A DNA stretch of 25,226 bases from a virus, in the IMG/VR virus record IMGVR_UViG_3300048925_000135, positions 1-25,226 of that record; one strand, written 5' to 3'. Shown one piece after another: positions 6,926-13,467 of this stretch; position 1 is the first letter of the stretch, and the number at the start of each line of letters is the position of its first letter. A model generated the notes under the pieces. It saw only the letters and a program-made list of their open reading frames with translations, did not search any database and was not told the DNA's origin. Both the position numbers and the translations under genes were made by a program.

Positions 6926-7615
6926 TTGAAAAAGGATTGGGTCGTATGGCTCGGATGCATCTCGCTTTTCGGTGCTGGTGTTGTTTGGGGGGCAATACCA
7001 AGAGGCAAGGAATTCTTCGACGTAAAAAACCTTCATGACCTTGCTGAAATTATTGGGTCATTTGCGACGGCTGCCGCGTTGCTTTTAGCGGTTATTGGGT
7101 ACAACGCTTGGAAGAAACAGTTAGTTGCGACTTCAGATCATGAACTAGCCAAAAGAGCATCATTATCCTTAAGGAAGTACAGGGCGATGCTGCCCGATGC
7201 CTTTAGAGTAACTAGTGGTCTAGTGGAAAGAATGAATTTTCAGGTCAGCTATCGCGAGACACCTCATGAACTATTGGAAGTTGTTAGTGAGGAGCTGTCT
7301 AACTTGAAAATCATTAGTAGCGAAGTTCATTTGTTAGCGCTTGAATGCAGGGAGGAGTGGGGCGAGAGCGTTTGGCCTGCATTTCAAGATGCGTTTTTTT
7401 TAGGTGATCATTGCCGGGCATGCATTGGCGCTTTTGTTTCTTGGTCAAGAATAGATTTTCCTGATCGTTTGAGGGAGAAGTACGCTGCCTCAGCAATTAA
7501 CTCTTTCGAGGCGGTAAAAATTTTGGCTGGTGAGAATGTATTAGAAGTTGAAAAATATTTTGAGGAGAAGTTTGGGCCGCTACATCAGATTTTCAATGAA
7601 AAAAAACTGAAGTGA
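6926..7615 (+). CDS. Membrane-anchored hypothetical protein (accessory)
   Basis: This 229-residue protein has two N-terminal membrane segments, at about 5-23 (WVVWLGCISLFGAGVVWGA) and 43-62 (IGSFATAAALLLAVIGYNAW). A ~165-residue soluble, mostly helical domain with several Cys and Trp follows and probably faces the cytosol. The start is TTG at 6926 with TGGAGA upstream. Its codons are clearly richer in A and T than those of its neighbours, and it lies on the opposite strand within the leftward operon, both signs of a late-acquired 'moron'. No family recognised. A role in lysogen traits such as phage exclusion is possible but unproven. Confidence 0.7.
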   Translation: MKKDWVVWLGCISLFGAGVVWGAIPRGKEFFDVKNLHDLAEIIGSFATAAALLLAVIGYNAWKKQLVATSDHELAKRASLSLRKYRAMLPDAFRVTSGLVERMNFQVSYRETPHELLEVVSEELSNLKIISSEVHLLALECREEWGESVWPAFQDAFFLGDHCRACIGAFVSWSRIDFPDRLREKYAASAINSFEAVKILAGENVLEVEKYFEEKFGPLHQIFNEKKLK

Positions 7616-7666
7616 TAGTCTGGCATAGATACAGCATTGGAGGCAGGATACGCAGCTAGGGTAGCG

Positions 7667-8050
7667 TTATTTCGGGATGTCGATTTCGTCATCTGGCTCT
7701 AGCGGATCGTCTGCTAGCGACTTCATGCCGGCGGCCCGAATAATGCTCGACACCTTTTCAGTAACAACAAAAGGTGTCGTGACACATTTGAGCATTTGGG
7801 CCTGCGTTTCGAAGTCGGCTGCGATCAGATTCCGCAGCAGGTTCTGATACACCTCCTGCTGGTTGTTGAAGCCGTGGGCGGCCATGACCCGCTTTAGGTC
7901 TGGCTTGAACACGCCGGCGACCTCAACCGTAAACTTCTCGACGCCCAAAGCAGCGTCCTTCGCCGCTGCCTTCTCGCGCTTCTTGCGCTGCTTGATGGCT
8001 TCCGCCGTCAGCTGCGGCTCTTCCGGCGCAAGTTCCTGTTCTTCGGCCAT
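7667..8050 (-). CDS. Hypothetical phage protein, charged N-terminus
   Basis: The 127-residue protein has a charged N-terminal helix with a Lys/Ala-rich stretch (EAIKQRKKREKAAAKDAAL). A probably helical core follows (FKPDLKRVMAAHGFNNQQEVYQNLLRNLI), then an acidic tail (DDPLEPDDEIDIPK). The core could be a small DNA-binding fold, but I see no clear helix-turn-helix. AGAGG lies at suitable distance before the ATG at 8050. It continues the leftward operon after the accessory gene at 6926. Confidence 0.65.
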   Translation of the reverse strand: MAEEQELAPEEPQLTAEAIKQRKKREKAAAKDAALGVEKFTVEVAGVFKPDLKRVMAAHGFNNQQEVYQNLLRNLIAADFETQAQMLKCVTTPFVVTEKVSSIIRAAGMKSLADDPLEPDDEIDIPK

Positions 8051-8131
8051 GGCCTACCTCTTCAATTCCGCTGGCCTGCAAGTCCAGCCAGGTCTGTCGG
8101 CGGCGCGTGGCCGCCCGGGTGGTGGTTAGTT

Positions 8132-8596
8132 TCACGCTGCGACCTTCACCTGATTCCAGGCACCGGCGGCGTAGAACAGCTTCGCGGCCTGCGCTTCTTC
8201 CAGCGTGATCTCGGCCGGGATGGCGATCCACCCTGACGCCAGTATGTGGTTCGGGTTGCAGCCGTTGCGCAGCTCCAGGTAGTAATGCTCGATTGCGTCA
8301 GTCAGGCGCTCGACCTTGTACATGCCCTGCGGTGAGATCTCCGTGGACTTGATGTACTCGGTGCCCAGTTCGTCGCGGCACATGGCGGCAATGTAGATGG
8401 TCCAGTGATAGGAGAAGTCGAACAGGGCGTTGGCGATCGCCAGACTCCGGATCTGCCGGCAGTTTTTCCAGTTCACCATGATCTGGCTGCCGCTCGGGTC
8501 GATGTTTACCACCGCGACGTGGTTGGTGCTCAGCAGCGCCCGGCAACTGCGTTCGGCCCGGGCGAAACCGTTGTTGGGTTTGCGTTTCGATTTCAT
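8132..8596 (-). CDS. Hypothetical phage protein
   Basis: This 154-residue protein starts with a basic segment (MKSKRKPNNGFARAERSCRALL). It contains VAVVNIDPSGSQIMVNWKNC and a mixed hydrophobic middle with several Tyr and Cys. No catalytic motif or membrane segment is evident and I do not recognise the family. Its ATG (8596) overlaps the TGA of the upstream gene as ATGA, which fixes the start and suggests coupled translation. Confidence 0.65.
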   Translation of the reverse strand: MKSKRKPNNGFARAERSCRALLSTNHVAVVNIDPSGSQIMVNWKNCRQIRSLAIANALFDFSYHWTIYIAAMCRDELGTEYIKSTEISPQGMYKVERLTDAIEHYYLELRNGCNPNHILASGWIAIPAEITLEEAQAAKLFYAAGAWNQVKVAA

Positions 8597-8835
8597 AGCG
8601 AGTCCGCCATCTTGCGCAGCGCCTTTCGGTCAGCGGCCGATATCGGCTTCGGGCGCCGCTTGAGGACCGTTTCAGGGTCTATTTTCTTCGAACGAGGAGG
8701 CGGGAGCGGATTGCGCGGCGGACTTTTCAGTTGGTCGATCTTTCCGCCGGCGGCCAGGAACTGGGCGACCCGTTCAGAGATCGACTCAGCTTCCGGCCGG
8801 TGCTGCTCCACCAGGTTGAGGTGATTGCTGATCAT
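8593..8835 (-). CDS. Hypothetical small basic protein
   Basis: This 80-residue protein starts MISNHLNLVEQHRPEAESISERV, has a proline-rich linker (SPPRNPLPPPRSKK), and ends in a basic helix (AADRKALRKMADSL). The basic Pro-rich section suggests nucleic-acid or protein contact, but no family is recognised. The ATG at 8835 lies seven bases after the stop of the Gp157 gene, whose final GTGAGG can serve as ribosome site. Its stop overlaps the next gene's start. Confidence 0.65.
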   Translation of the reverse strand: MISNHLNLVEQHRPEAESISERVAQFLAAGGKIDQLKSPPRNPLPPPRSKKIDPETVLKRRPKPISAADRKALRKMADSL

Positions 8836-8842
8836 GCTGGCC

Positions 8843-9406
8843 TCACTTGATCCGGATCGAGCTTTCGCCGCGCTCAAGGTGCGCCCAGGCTGGTTCCGGT
8901 AGCAGTTCATGCTCCGCGTCTTCGCCGGCGGACATGCGCTTGCGCACGGCTTCGTTGTGCTCACGAATTTCCTTGAGCTTGGCGGCGATTGCATTCTTGT
9001 CCGGCGCGATGCTGGTTTTCACAGCGGTCAGCTCGTCCGGAACCGCGTCCTCGTTGTCGACGATGACCTTCTCCTTGCCCAGGGCCAAGGTGATGGTGAA
9101 CAGCGGCCGCTTGATCGACTTGAGGTTGGCTGCTTCCATGTTCCGGCGCAGGTAATCGCTGATCTGCGCTACGCTGTTGGACTTGATGCGCTTGAGCTCG
9201 GTCAGCCGCTCAATTTCGGTGTCGATGGCCGTCACGTCGCTTTCAATGTTGCGGCGCAGCATGACGATGTTGTCGGCCTTCACCTCGAACTCGCCTTGGA
9301 TTTCGTCCATCGCGTGCTGCAGGGCCTCTTTCAGGCCCTCGTCGTCGGTGTCTGCCATGCCTTGAAGCTCGGCCAGCTTGCCGGTAAGTGCGTAGAGTTG
9401 GGTCAT
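8843..9406 (-). CDS. Siphovirus Gp157-family protein
   Basis: The 187-residue protein matches the Gp157 pattern: an N-terminal MTQLYALTGKLAEL, an acidic helical hairpin (DEGLKEALQHAMDEIQGEFEVKADNI) and a long coiled coil (ERLTELKRIKSNSVAQISDYLRRNMEAANLKSI). A beta-hairpin KRPLFTITLALGKEKVIVDNEDAVPDEL follows. Gp157 proteins are common in early recombination modules of siphoviruses. They were first linked to phage resistance in Streptococcus, but their molecular role is not established. The ATG overlaps the TGA of the putative annealing protein gene. The C-terminal ~35 residues extend past the conserved core. Confidence 0.85.
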   Translation of the reverse strand: MTQLYALTGKLAELQGMADTDDEGLKEALQHAMDEIQGEFEVKADNIVMLRRNIESDVTAIDTEIERLTELKRIKSNSVAQISDYLRRNMEAANLKSIKRPLFTITLALGKEKVIVDNEDAVPDELTAVKTSIAPDKNAIAAKLKEIREHNEAVRKRMSAGEDAEHELLPEPAWAHLERGESSIRIK

Positions 9407-10140
9407 GCTGCATTCTCCTTGCCGGGCTCAATGGCCGCTTTTCGCTCTTCAAAGGCGCGAGTGATTCGGGCGATGAATGTCGGCTCGTTGCGGCGGGTCG
9501 CCTCACGGATGTATTTGACGTTCAACATCTTCAGTTCGTGGGCAGTTACGGCCTTGCTCATCGTTTCGACGGCCGAGTTCAGCCAGTCCAATCGCTCCTG
9601 CTTCTGACGCAGGATTTCGGCGTCCTTGTCCACTGCTTGCTCGATAGCTTGTTCTTCCTTGAGTTGCTCGACGTAAGTCTCATCATCGAACAATCCAAGG
9701 AACACATCCGCGCTGAATCCAAGCATGGAAAGTGCTTTCTTGATTGCGTCAGTCAGCGACTTCTTCGGCGCCTCGCCATCGGTGGTCATGCCGTAGGTGG
9801 TCTTGTACTGGTACCGGGTGCAGCCGTATTGCTCGATCTCGCCGCGCTGACCGTCTTGGGTAAACCAGAGGGCGATTTTGAGTGTGTGACCGATTTCGCG
9901 ACCAATGCAGGAGCGCTTGTCGCCCTCACCGATGTAAATTTCGTGACCTTCATCGAAGCGCTCTTCGATGATCTTCCAGCCCCAACCGATGCCGACCGGG
10001 CCGAACAGCTCGGTGGCCTTCATAACCATCGCGGTGCCGCTTAGGCTTGTGATGTCCTGGCCGTTCACCTTGGCTTTTTTGGTGAATCGGGTGTCAGTCT
10101 TCTCGACCTGAGACCAAATCTGCATGTTTTTATCGGACAT
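9403..10140 (-). CDS. Phage early protein, possible single-strand annealing protein
   Basis: This 245-residue protein begins MSDKNMQIWSQVEKTDTRFTKK. It contains TAMVMKATELFGPVGIGWGWKI and a C-terminal-domain start EAPKKSLTDAIKKALSMLGFSADVFLGLFDD, then a coiled tail (EEQAIEQAVDKDAEILRQKQERLDWL). The layout, with a compact mixed domain, a conserved 'S.TDA.KKAL' helix and a charged tail, resembles Rad52/Sak-like phage annealing proteins. Gp157 next door fits a recombination module. I cannot show the annealing fold, so this stays a candidate. CGGAGA lies seven bases before the ATG at 10140; a GTG at 10158 is less likely. Confidence 0.55.
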   Translation of the reverse strand: MSDKNMQIWSQVEKTDTRFTKKAKVNGQDITSLSGTAMVMKATELFGPVGIGWGWKIIEERFDEGHEIYIGEGDKRSCIGREIGHTLKIALWFTQDGQRGEIEQYGCTRYQYKTTYGMTTDGEAPKKSLTDAIKKALSMLGFSADVFLGLFDDETYVEQLKEEQAIEQAVDKDAEILRQKQERLDWLNSAVETMSKAVTAHELKMLNVKYIREATRRNEPTFIARITRAFEERKAAIEPGKENAA

Positions 10141-10182
10141 GACTGTTCTCCGCGCCACCGGAGAGGGGCGCTGTGAAGTTGA

Positions 10183-10473
10183 TTACTGGGTGGCTTTTGC
10201 GATCGCAGCTTTTGTCTCGATCAGCAATTCGGCCTTCTCGCTTTCGTAGCGATCTGGATGCCACTGGACATCCAGTGCTGCCCAGCGCTTGGCAATGCTC
10301 AGAAGGTCGGGCTCGGCGGCGATAAGCTTGGCGTCAGCCTCTTCATATACCCAGTCGACTACCTGCTCTTGATCGTCGTTGAAGTCGATTGCGAACGCGC
10401 GCTGTCCTGGAACGTTCGAATGCAAGACCTCTCGGACAGTCCATGGTGCTGGCGTATGTTCTCGTGCGGACAT
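10183..10473 (-). CDS. Hypothetical phage protein of the 'TPAPW...AKLIAAEPDLL' type
   Basis: The 96-residue protein starts MSAREHTPAPWTVRE and contains EADAKLIAAEPDLLSIAKRW. Small proteins with TPGPW near the start and ANAxLIAAAPDLL later are very common in early regions of many temperate phages. Their function is unknown. The leader GCGGCAAGGATTCCTC before the ATG is shared with the genes at 3560 and 6855. It heads the recombination block downstream of the tiny membrane protein genes. Confidence 0.75.
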   Translation of the reverse strand: MSAREHTPAPWTVREVLHSNVPGQRAFAIDFNDDQEQVVDWVYEEADAKLIAAEPDLLSIAKRWAALDVQWHPDRYESEKAELLIETKAAIAKATQ

Positions 10474-10516
10474 GAGGAATCCTTGCCGCGCCCAGCGCAG
10501 CGATTGAATGCTTGGT

Positions 10517-10633
10517 TTATTGAGTGATGCGGTCGGCGAGGGCGCTGAGCAGCATCAGGAAGGTGAAAACGCCGATGGCGGAGAACGAGCCGCGCCGGAT
10601 CAGGATGCGGCGGGCCAGCTGCCGGGAGGTCAC
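10517..10633 (-). CDS. Tiny single-pass membrane protein (38 aa)
   Basis: This GTG-start ORF encodes a basic N-terminus (VTSRQLARRILIRRGSF) then a hydrophobic segment (SAIGVFTFLMLLSALA) and a short polar end. Basic residues before one membrane helix predict an N-in small membrane protein. Its GTG overlaps the TGA of the gene upstream as GTGA. Role unknown. Confidence 0.55.
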   Translation of the reverse strand: MTSRQLARRILIRRGSFSAIGVFTFLMLLSALADRITQ

Positions 10634-10755
10634 CGTAACACCCGGTAGGTGGTGGACTGCTGAGGCTGGCAGGTACTGGAGGAGTCACGCGCCACGTTGT
10701 AGCCGGCCATGATCAGCAGCAGGCCGCCAGCGAGAACCCAGAACATGATCTTCAT
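10630..10755 (-). CDS. Tiny membrane or exported protein (41 aa)
   Basis: The peptide starts MKIMFWVLAGGLLLIMAGY and continues NVARDSSSTCQPQQSTTYRVLR. This is one hydrophobic helix followed by a polar Ser/Thr-rich tail with a Cys, as in signal-anchored small phage proteins. Its ATG overlaps the TGA of the gene upstream as ATGA and its stop overlaps the next start. The chain of overlaps makes translation likely. Confidence 0.6.
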   Translation of the reverse strand: MKIMFWVLAGGLLLIMAGYNVARDSSSTCQPQQSTTYRVLR

Positions 10756-10946
10756 GGCCGTACCCTCACTGCAATGCGTCCGCCCTTCATGGTCGGCGCC
10801 AAGCGCTGCGGCAGATCCTGCACCAGGTCCTCGCGCTTGCGACCGATCACCTCGTTGAAGGGCAGGCCGAAGCCAAGGATGGCGATCTTGCGTTCGATAT
10901 CGGCCAGTTGCTCATCAACCAGCGTTGTCACGATTGGCGTCGTCAT
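10752..10946 (-). CDS. Hypothetical small protein
   Basis: This 64-residue protein (MTTPIVTTLVDEQLADIERKIAILGFGLPF...) has an N-terminal helix and a basic end (KGGRIAVRVRP). Family not recognised. Both ends overlap neighbouring genes by ATGA, so it is part of the coupled block 11783 to 10517. Confidence 0.6.
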   Translation of the reverse strand: MTTPIVTTLVDEQLADIERKIAILGFGLPFNEVIGRKREDLVQDLPQRLAPTMKGGRIAVRVRP

Positions 10947-11200
10947 GGCCGAGCCCTCGGGCGGTGAGTGTGATTCATGAAGCCCCAGCTTCCCGAGGCT
11001 TTGTTCTGGTCCGTGAACCCCTCACAGGATTCACAGAGCGGCGCTCCGCAAACGAACTGGCCGGTGTGATTGCACTCTTCGACGGCTTGTCCGCCGCAGA
11101 CGCAGCATTTGGCCCCGGCGTGCTTCTCGCAAAGCTCGCTCTCGCCCGCCGGTGAATTGCAGCGGCCGACCCATGAGATCTGGTATTTGCACTTGCTCAT
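10943..11200 (-). CDS. Cys-rich, probable zinc-binding small protein
   Basis: The 85-residue protein carries ten or more cysteines arranged as pairs: C-x-Y at the N-terminus (MSKCKYQ), then CEKHAGAKCCVCGG, CNHTGQFVCGAPLCESC. The spacing of Cys and His suggests one or two zinc ribbons. It could bind nucleic acid or protein; no family name is safe. ATGA overlaps link it to both neighbours. Confidence 0.65.
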   Translation of the reverse strand: MSKCKYQISWVGRCNSPAGESELCEKHAGAKCCVCGGQAVEECNHTGQFVCGAPLCESCEGFTDQNKASGSWGFMNHTHRPRARP

Positions 11201-11388
11201 GCCGCCTCCTTGCGCTGCCGACTGATCTTCAGCAGGCGGGCGCTGTAGTGGTGGAACTCTTCGGCGGTGATGTCACCGGCGGTGAAGTGGCGGACGATCA
11301 GGCCCTCGGTGAGGGTGTCGTCCAGATCGCGGTTGCCGGAATGCTCCAGGGCTTCCAGCGCCTGATCGATGGCGATGTGAGGGCTCAC
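11197..11388 (-). CDS. Hypothetical small helical protein
   Basis: This 63-residue protein (MSPHIAIDQALEALEHSGNRDLDDTLTEGL...) is predicted helical, with a basic C-terminus (LLKISRQRKEAA). The start is GTG at 11388, overlapping the upstream TGA as GTGA. Small proteins of this style, with 'FTAGDITAEEFHHYSARL', recur in Pseudomonas phage early operons, but I know no function. Confidence 0.6.
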   Translation of the reverse strand: MSPHIAIDQALEALEHSGNRDLDDTLTEGLIVRHFTAGDITAEEFHHYSARLLKISRQRKEAA

Positions 11389-11783
11389 CAGTCGTTTTCC
11401 TCGACAGCTTGCTCCACTGCCAGGTCAAACCATGGATCGACCATCTCTTGCGCGATCTCATGCAGGTCTTTATCCCCGAGCAGCCTCTGAGCGAGGCCTT
11501 TGACATTGCTGGTCGCGATTGCCGCGACGACAAGCTGCGCGAAGAGGTCTTCAGTGTCCTCGCCGTCGATTTGGCGCTGGTTCAGCTGAGCCTGAACATT
11601 TCCGAGGAAGTCGGCGTAGCTGATCACCTTCGTCTGGCGGCGAGTACGAATCACAACATCACAGCCAAGCACCAGCTGTTCGGCTGCGTTGTAGGCCCAC
11701 TCATCAGCTGCCTCGTCGCGGGCTGATGTATCGACTGGGGTCATGTGGTCCCAGCGGGACTGTGCTGCAGCGAGTGAGTTCAT
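11385..11783 (-). CDS. Hypothetical phage early protein
   Basis: The 132-residue, mostly helical acidic protein (MNSLAAAQSRWDHMTPVDTS...) ends WFDLAVEQAVEENDW. No domain recognised. CTGGAGGCGACC before the ATG at 11783 is a strong ribosome site, similar to that of the next gene upstream. It is the first member of a chain of six overlapping small genes. Confidence 0.65.
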   Translation of the reverse strand: MNSLAAAQSRWDHMTPVDTSARDEAADEWAYNAAEQLVLGCDVVIRTRRQTKVISYADFLGNVQAQLNQRQIDGEDTEDLFAQLVVAAIATSNVKGLAQRLLGDKDLHEIAQEMVDPWFDLAVEQAVEENDW

Positions 11784-11804
11784 GGTCGCCTCCAGAGTGG
11801 CTGG

Positions 11805-11990
11805 TCAGTCGTGGTAGCTGATAACGCTGCGGATGCTGTGCAGATCCATCACGTCGACGTGCTCAACCTCTTCGACGCTCTCGACGTACTCTGCGAGATT
11901 TCCGTTTCGGTCGAGGTCGACGATCGCAATCTCGGTCACAAGGCGGGTGATCTTGGCTTTAACGCGGCGCGGCTTTTCGGAATCGCTCAT
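11805..11990 (-). CDS. Hypothetical small protein
   Basis: This 61-residue protein starts MSDSEKPRRVKAKITRLVTEIAIVDLDRNGNLAEYVE. It looks beta-rich, with a short acidic run (ESVEEVEHVDVMDL). The ATG at 11990 with CTGGAGGTCGCC upstream is preferred over a longer frame to 12038. No family recognised. Confidence 0.6.
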   Translation of the reverse strand: MSDSEKPRRVKAKITRLVTEIAIVDLDRNGNLAEYVESVEEVEHVDVMDLHSIRSVISYHD

Positions 11991-12504
11991 GGCGACCTCC
12001 AGTGTTCGGTTGATCCAACAAAACTCGGATGCACTCATCCGCTCCGCTGGTTGCCGTTGGGCGCGGAGGGGAGTGCATTCGGGTGGTGTCGGGGAAGTGG
12101 CCCGGTCTCGCTGCTGGCGACAGACCGGGTTTGCATCTTCAAGTTGTCTTCGAGCGCTGGGGTGGCCTACCGCTTTTGGCCGATGCGCGGTGACATCGAC
12201 GGCCCACTGTCCGCTGCCTGTATGAGTGATGGGCGCCGGCCTTCAGGCTTGCCGCGCCGCGCAGGTGAATCGATCACTGTTACATGATGGTCATCCTCCT
12301 GTTGCACGCTCACTGGGCAGGCAGTGGCCACCTATCGAAGCTGCATTGGAATGTCGGTCCTGACCAAGATGCCTAACTACGTCCGCCCGTTCGCATACAA
12401 ACAGTTGGCCTGGATCAGCTTTTTTCATGGGGCGCCGACATTCCGATGCAGCCTCTTTCGAGGCGATCGAGCAGTTAACGACAGGCTGTCGTGGCGCTGG
12501 TTGT
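11991..12504. other. Long non-coding gap in the left operon
   Basis: About 510 bases carry no gene I can support. Contents seen: a stem of CCCGGTCT (12101-12108) with AGACCGGG (12122-12129), and a large inverted repeat at 12341-12357 and 12435-12451. On the minus strand a perfect AGGAGG directly abuts an ATG (12294) that opens a four-codon ORF. A 45-codon minus-strand ORF (12291-12428) ends in that ATGA but lacks a ribosome site. The region could hold a structured leader or processing signal. Confidence 0.5.
12341..12451. repeat. 17-bp inverted repeat with 77-base loop
   Basis: CTGCATTGGAATGTCGG (12341-12357) recurs inverted as CCGACATTCCGATGCAG (12435-12451), matching at 16 of 17 positions. 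A shorter TCGA-containing extension lies outside both arms. It lies in the non-coding gap, so it may act in RNA or as paired binding sites. Confidence 0.55.
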
Positions 12505-12681
12505 TCAGCAATCGTAAGGAGGCTTTTCGCCGATCCGCTTCAGCTTTTCTTTCTGGAATGTCTCGGCTATGTCGAACGCCTTGATCACGACCAGATCTGG
12601 AGGAACTCCACCTGCAGAAAGCAGCCCGATCATTACTGCAAGTGCATAGCTTTCGACTTCTTCATGTTCATTGCGCGTCAT
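12505..12681 (-). CDS. Hypothetical small protein
   Basis: This 58-residue protein (MTRNEHEEVESYALAVMIGLLSAGGVPPDL...) has a central hydrophobic helix and a basic end (KEKLKRIGEKPPYDC). The ATG at 12681 has CGGAGA upstream. The leader GGAAATCAACCGGAGAATC resembles that of the gene at 12995 (GGAAAACAACCGGAGAAGC). Family unknown. Confidence 0.55.
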   Translation of the reverse strand: MTRNEHEEVESYALAVMIGLLSAGGVPPDLVVIKAFDIAETFQKEKLKRIGEKPPYDC

Positions 12682-12740
12682 CGTGATTCTCCGGTTGATT
12701 TCCCGTCTGGCCCTGTCGCCAAGGCCAACCGGTGAAATCG

Positions 12741-12995
12741 TCATGCTGCGAAAAGCTCTTGCTGAGCTGGTTGTGGCGCGCAGCGCTGTATTCCTGCTCT
12801 TACCGCCGATTCCAGCAACTCGGCGTCTTGCTCCAGCTCCGGGCAACCCTCTGGAACCAAGCTGACCGCGCGGCGAAGCTCGGCGGCGCGACTTTGAAGA
12901 GCCGGGATAACGATGGAGCGCATGTTCCCGACTGTGCGGCGATCAAGACTGCATTCCCGGCAGAGCCAGATGTAGTCGAGGATGAATTTCGGCAT
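12741..12995 (-). CDS. Hypothetical early left protein
   Basis: The 84-residue protein starts MPKFILDYIWLCRECSLDRRTVGNMRSIV, followed by a helical, acidic C-terminal half. Two Cys in C-R-E-C could bind metal. CCGGAGA lies seven bases before the ATG at 12995. It is the first clear gene of the leftward operon after the PL region. No family recognised. Confidence 0.6.
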   Translation of the reverse strand: MPKFILDYIWLCRECSLDRRTVGNMRSIVIPALQSRAAELRRAVSLVPEGCPELEQDAELLESAVRAGIQRCAPQPAQQELFAA

Positions 12996-13049
12996 TTTGC
13001 TTCTCCGGTTGTTTTCCCAATGCACCCGACCAATCAGCGGCTGGGTGCA

Positions 13050-13160
13050 TCAGTGAAAAATTCCGTGTTGCTTATCCGCCCCATACTCGGCGCCGCGGTT
13101 TCCCCACCTGGCCGGCGTCACACATTTCGTGTTCGGTGTTCTTCGCCGGCTGGCTTGCAT
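13050..13160 (-). CDS. Tiny Arg-rich ORF, candidate N-like antiterminator
   Basis: This 36-residue ORF starts MQASRRRTPNTKCVTPARW and is Arg/Lys-rich. GGGAGG lies ten bases before the ATG. Its place, first ORF after PL and a boxA-like site, is that of N in lambda, whose N-terminus also has an arginine-rich RNA-binding motif (MDAQTRRRERR). The peptide is much shorter than lambda N (107 residues). The N-like reading is inference only; the ORF may also be non-coding leader. Confidence 0.35.
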   Translation of the reverse strand: MQASRRRTPNTKCVTPARWGNRGAEYGADKQHGIFH

Positions 13161-13239
13161 GGTTTGGCGTCCTCCCATATGGGGAGTCCGGCAGGTTCCA
13201 GAGCCTGCATGGGGATCGAAATTTGTGTTTCGCGCTATG

Positions 13240-13251
13240 CCCGTTTCCGGG
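13240..13251 (-). promoter_or_regulatory. Small hairpin with GAAA loop (boxB-like candidate)
   Basis: In the leftward RNA this reads CCCG-GAAA-CGGG, a four-pair stem with a GNRA tetraloop, 23 bases after the boxA-like element. Lambda boxB has a GNRA-like pentaloop and lies nearer to boxA, so the match is partial. Confidence 0.3.
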
Positions 13252-13274
13252 GATCGATCCGCGAAGATTCCTGA

Positions 13275-13287
13275 CTGTTAAAGAGCG
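13275..13287 (-). promoter_or_regulatory. boxA-like antitermination element
   Basis: The leftward transcript reads CGCTCTTTAACAG. This is the rRNA/lambda boxA sequence (consensus YGCTCTTTAACA), bound by the host NusB-S10 pair. It lies ~60 bases inside the predicted PL transcript, upstream of the first leftward genes, where nutL would be expected. Confidence 0.65.
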
Positions 13288-13338
13288 GCGGGTCTCTTGA
13301 GGCCCTTCGCAGTGGCTGTGTGTCGCTGCGATGGGTGA

Positions 13339-13386
13339 AATATGTACCATTGGTTCACATTGAGTCAAGTACCAAAAGTACATATT
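13339..13386 (-). promoter_or_regulatory. Left promoter PL with two CI operators
   Basis: On the minus strand TTGACT (13363-13368) and TACATA (13341-13346) form a promoter with a 16-base spacer. Two 23-bp operators overlap it. OL1 at 13339-13361 is AATATGTAC-CATTG-GTTCACATT. OL2 at 13364-13386 is GTCAAGTAC-CAAAA-GTACATATT, with a degenerate left half. The format, a 9-base half, five bases, then an inverted 9-base half, is the same as at the right operator, so one repressor should bind both. Confidence 0.75.
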
Positions 13387-13467
13387 TTTATTGGAGGTAC
13401 AGAATTCGTCGCTTTGGAGAGTTCGCAAGGCGCTAAACTGGCGACCAACTAGAGGAGGCTGTGGATT

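Noticed and set aside
12291-12428. 45-codon minus-strand ORF
   Set aside because: No ribosome site, and it crosses the inverted repeat. The ATGA at its end leads only to a four-codon ORF.
13072-13428. 118-codon minus-strand frame across the PL region
   Set aside because: It would run through the operators, promoter and boxA site. The composition is not protein-like and there is no ribosome site.
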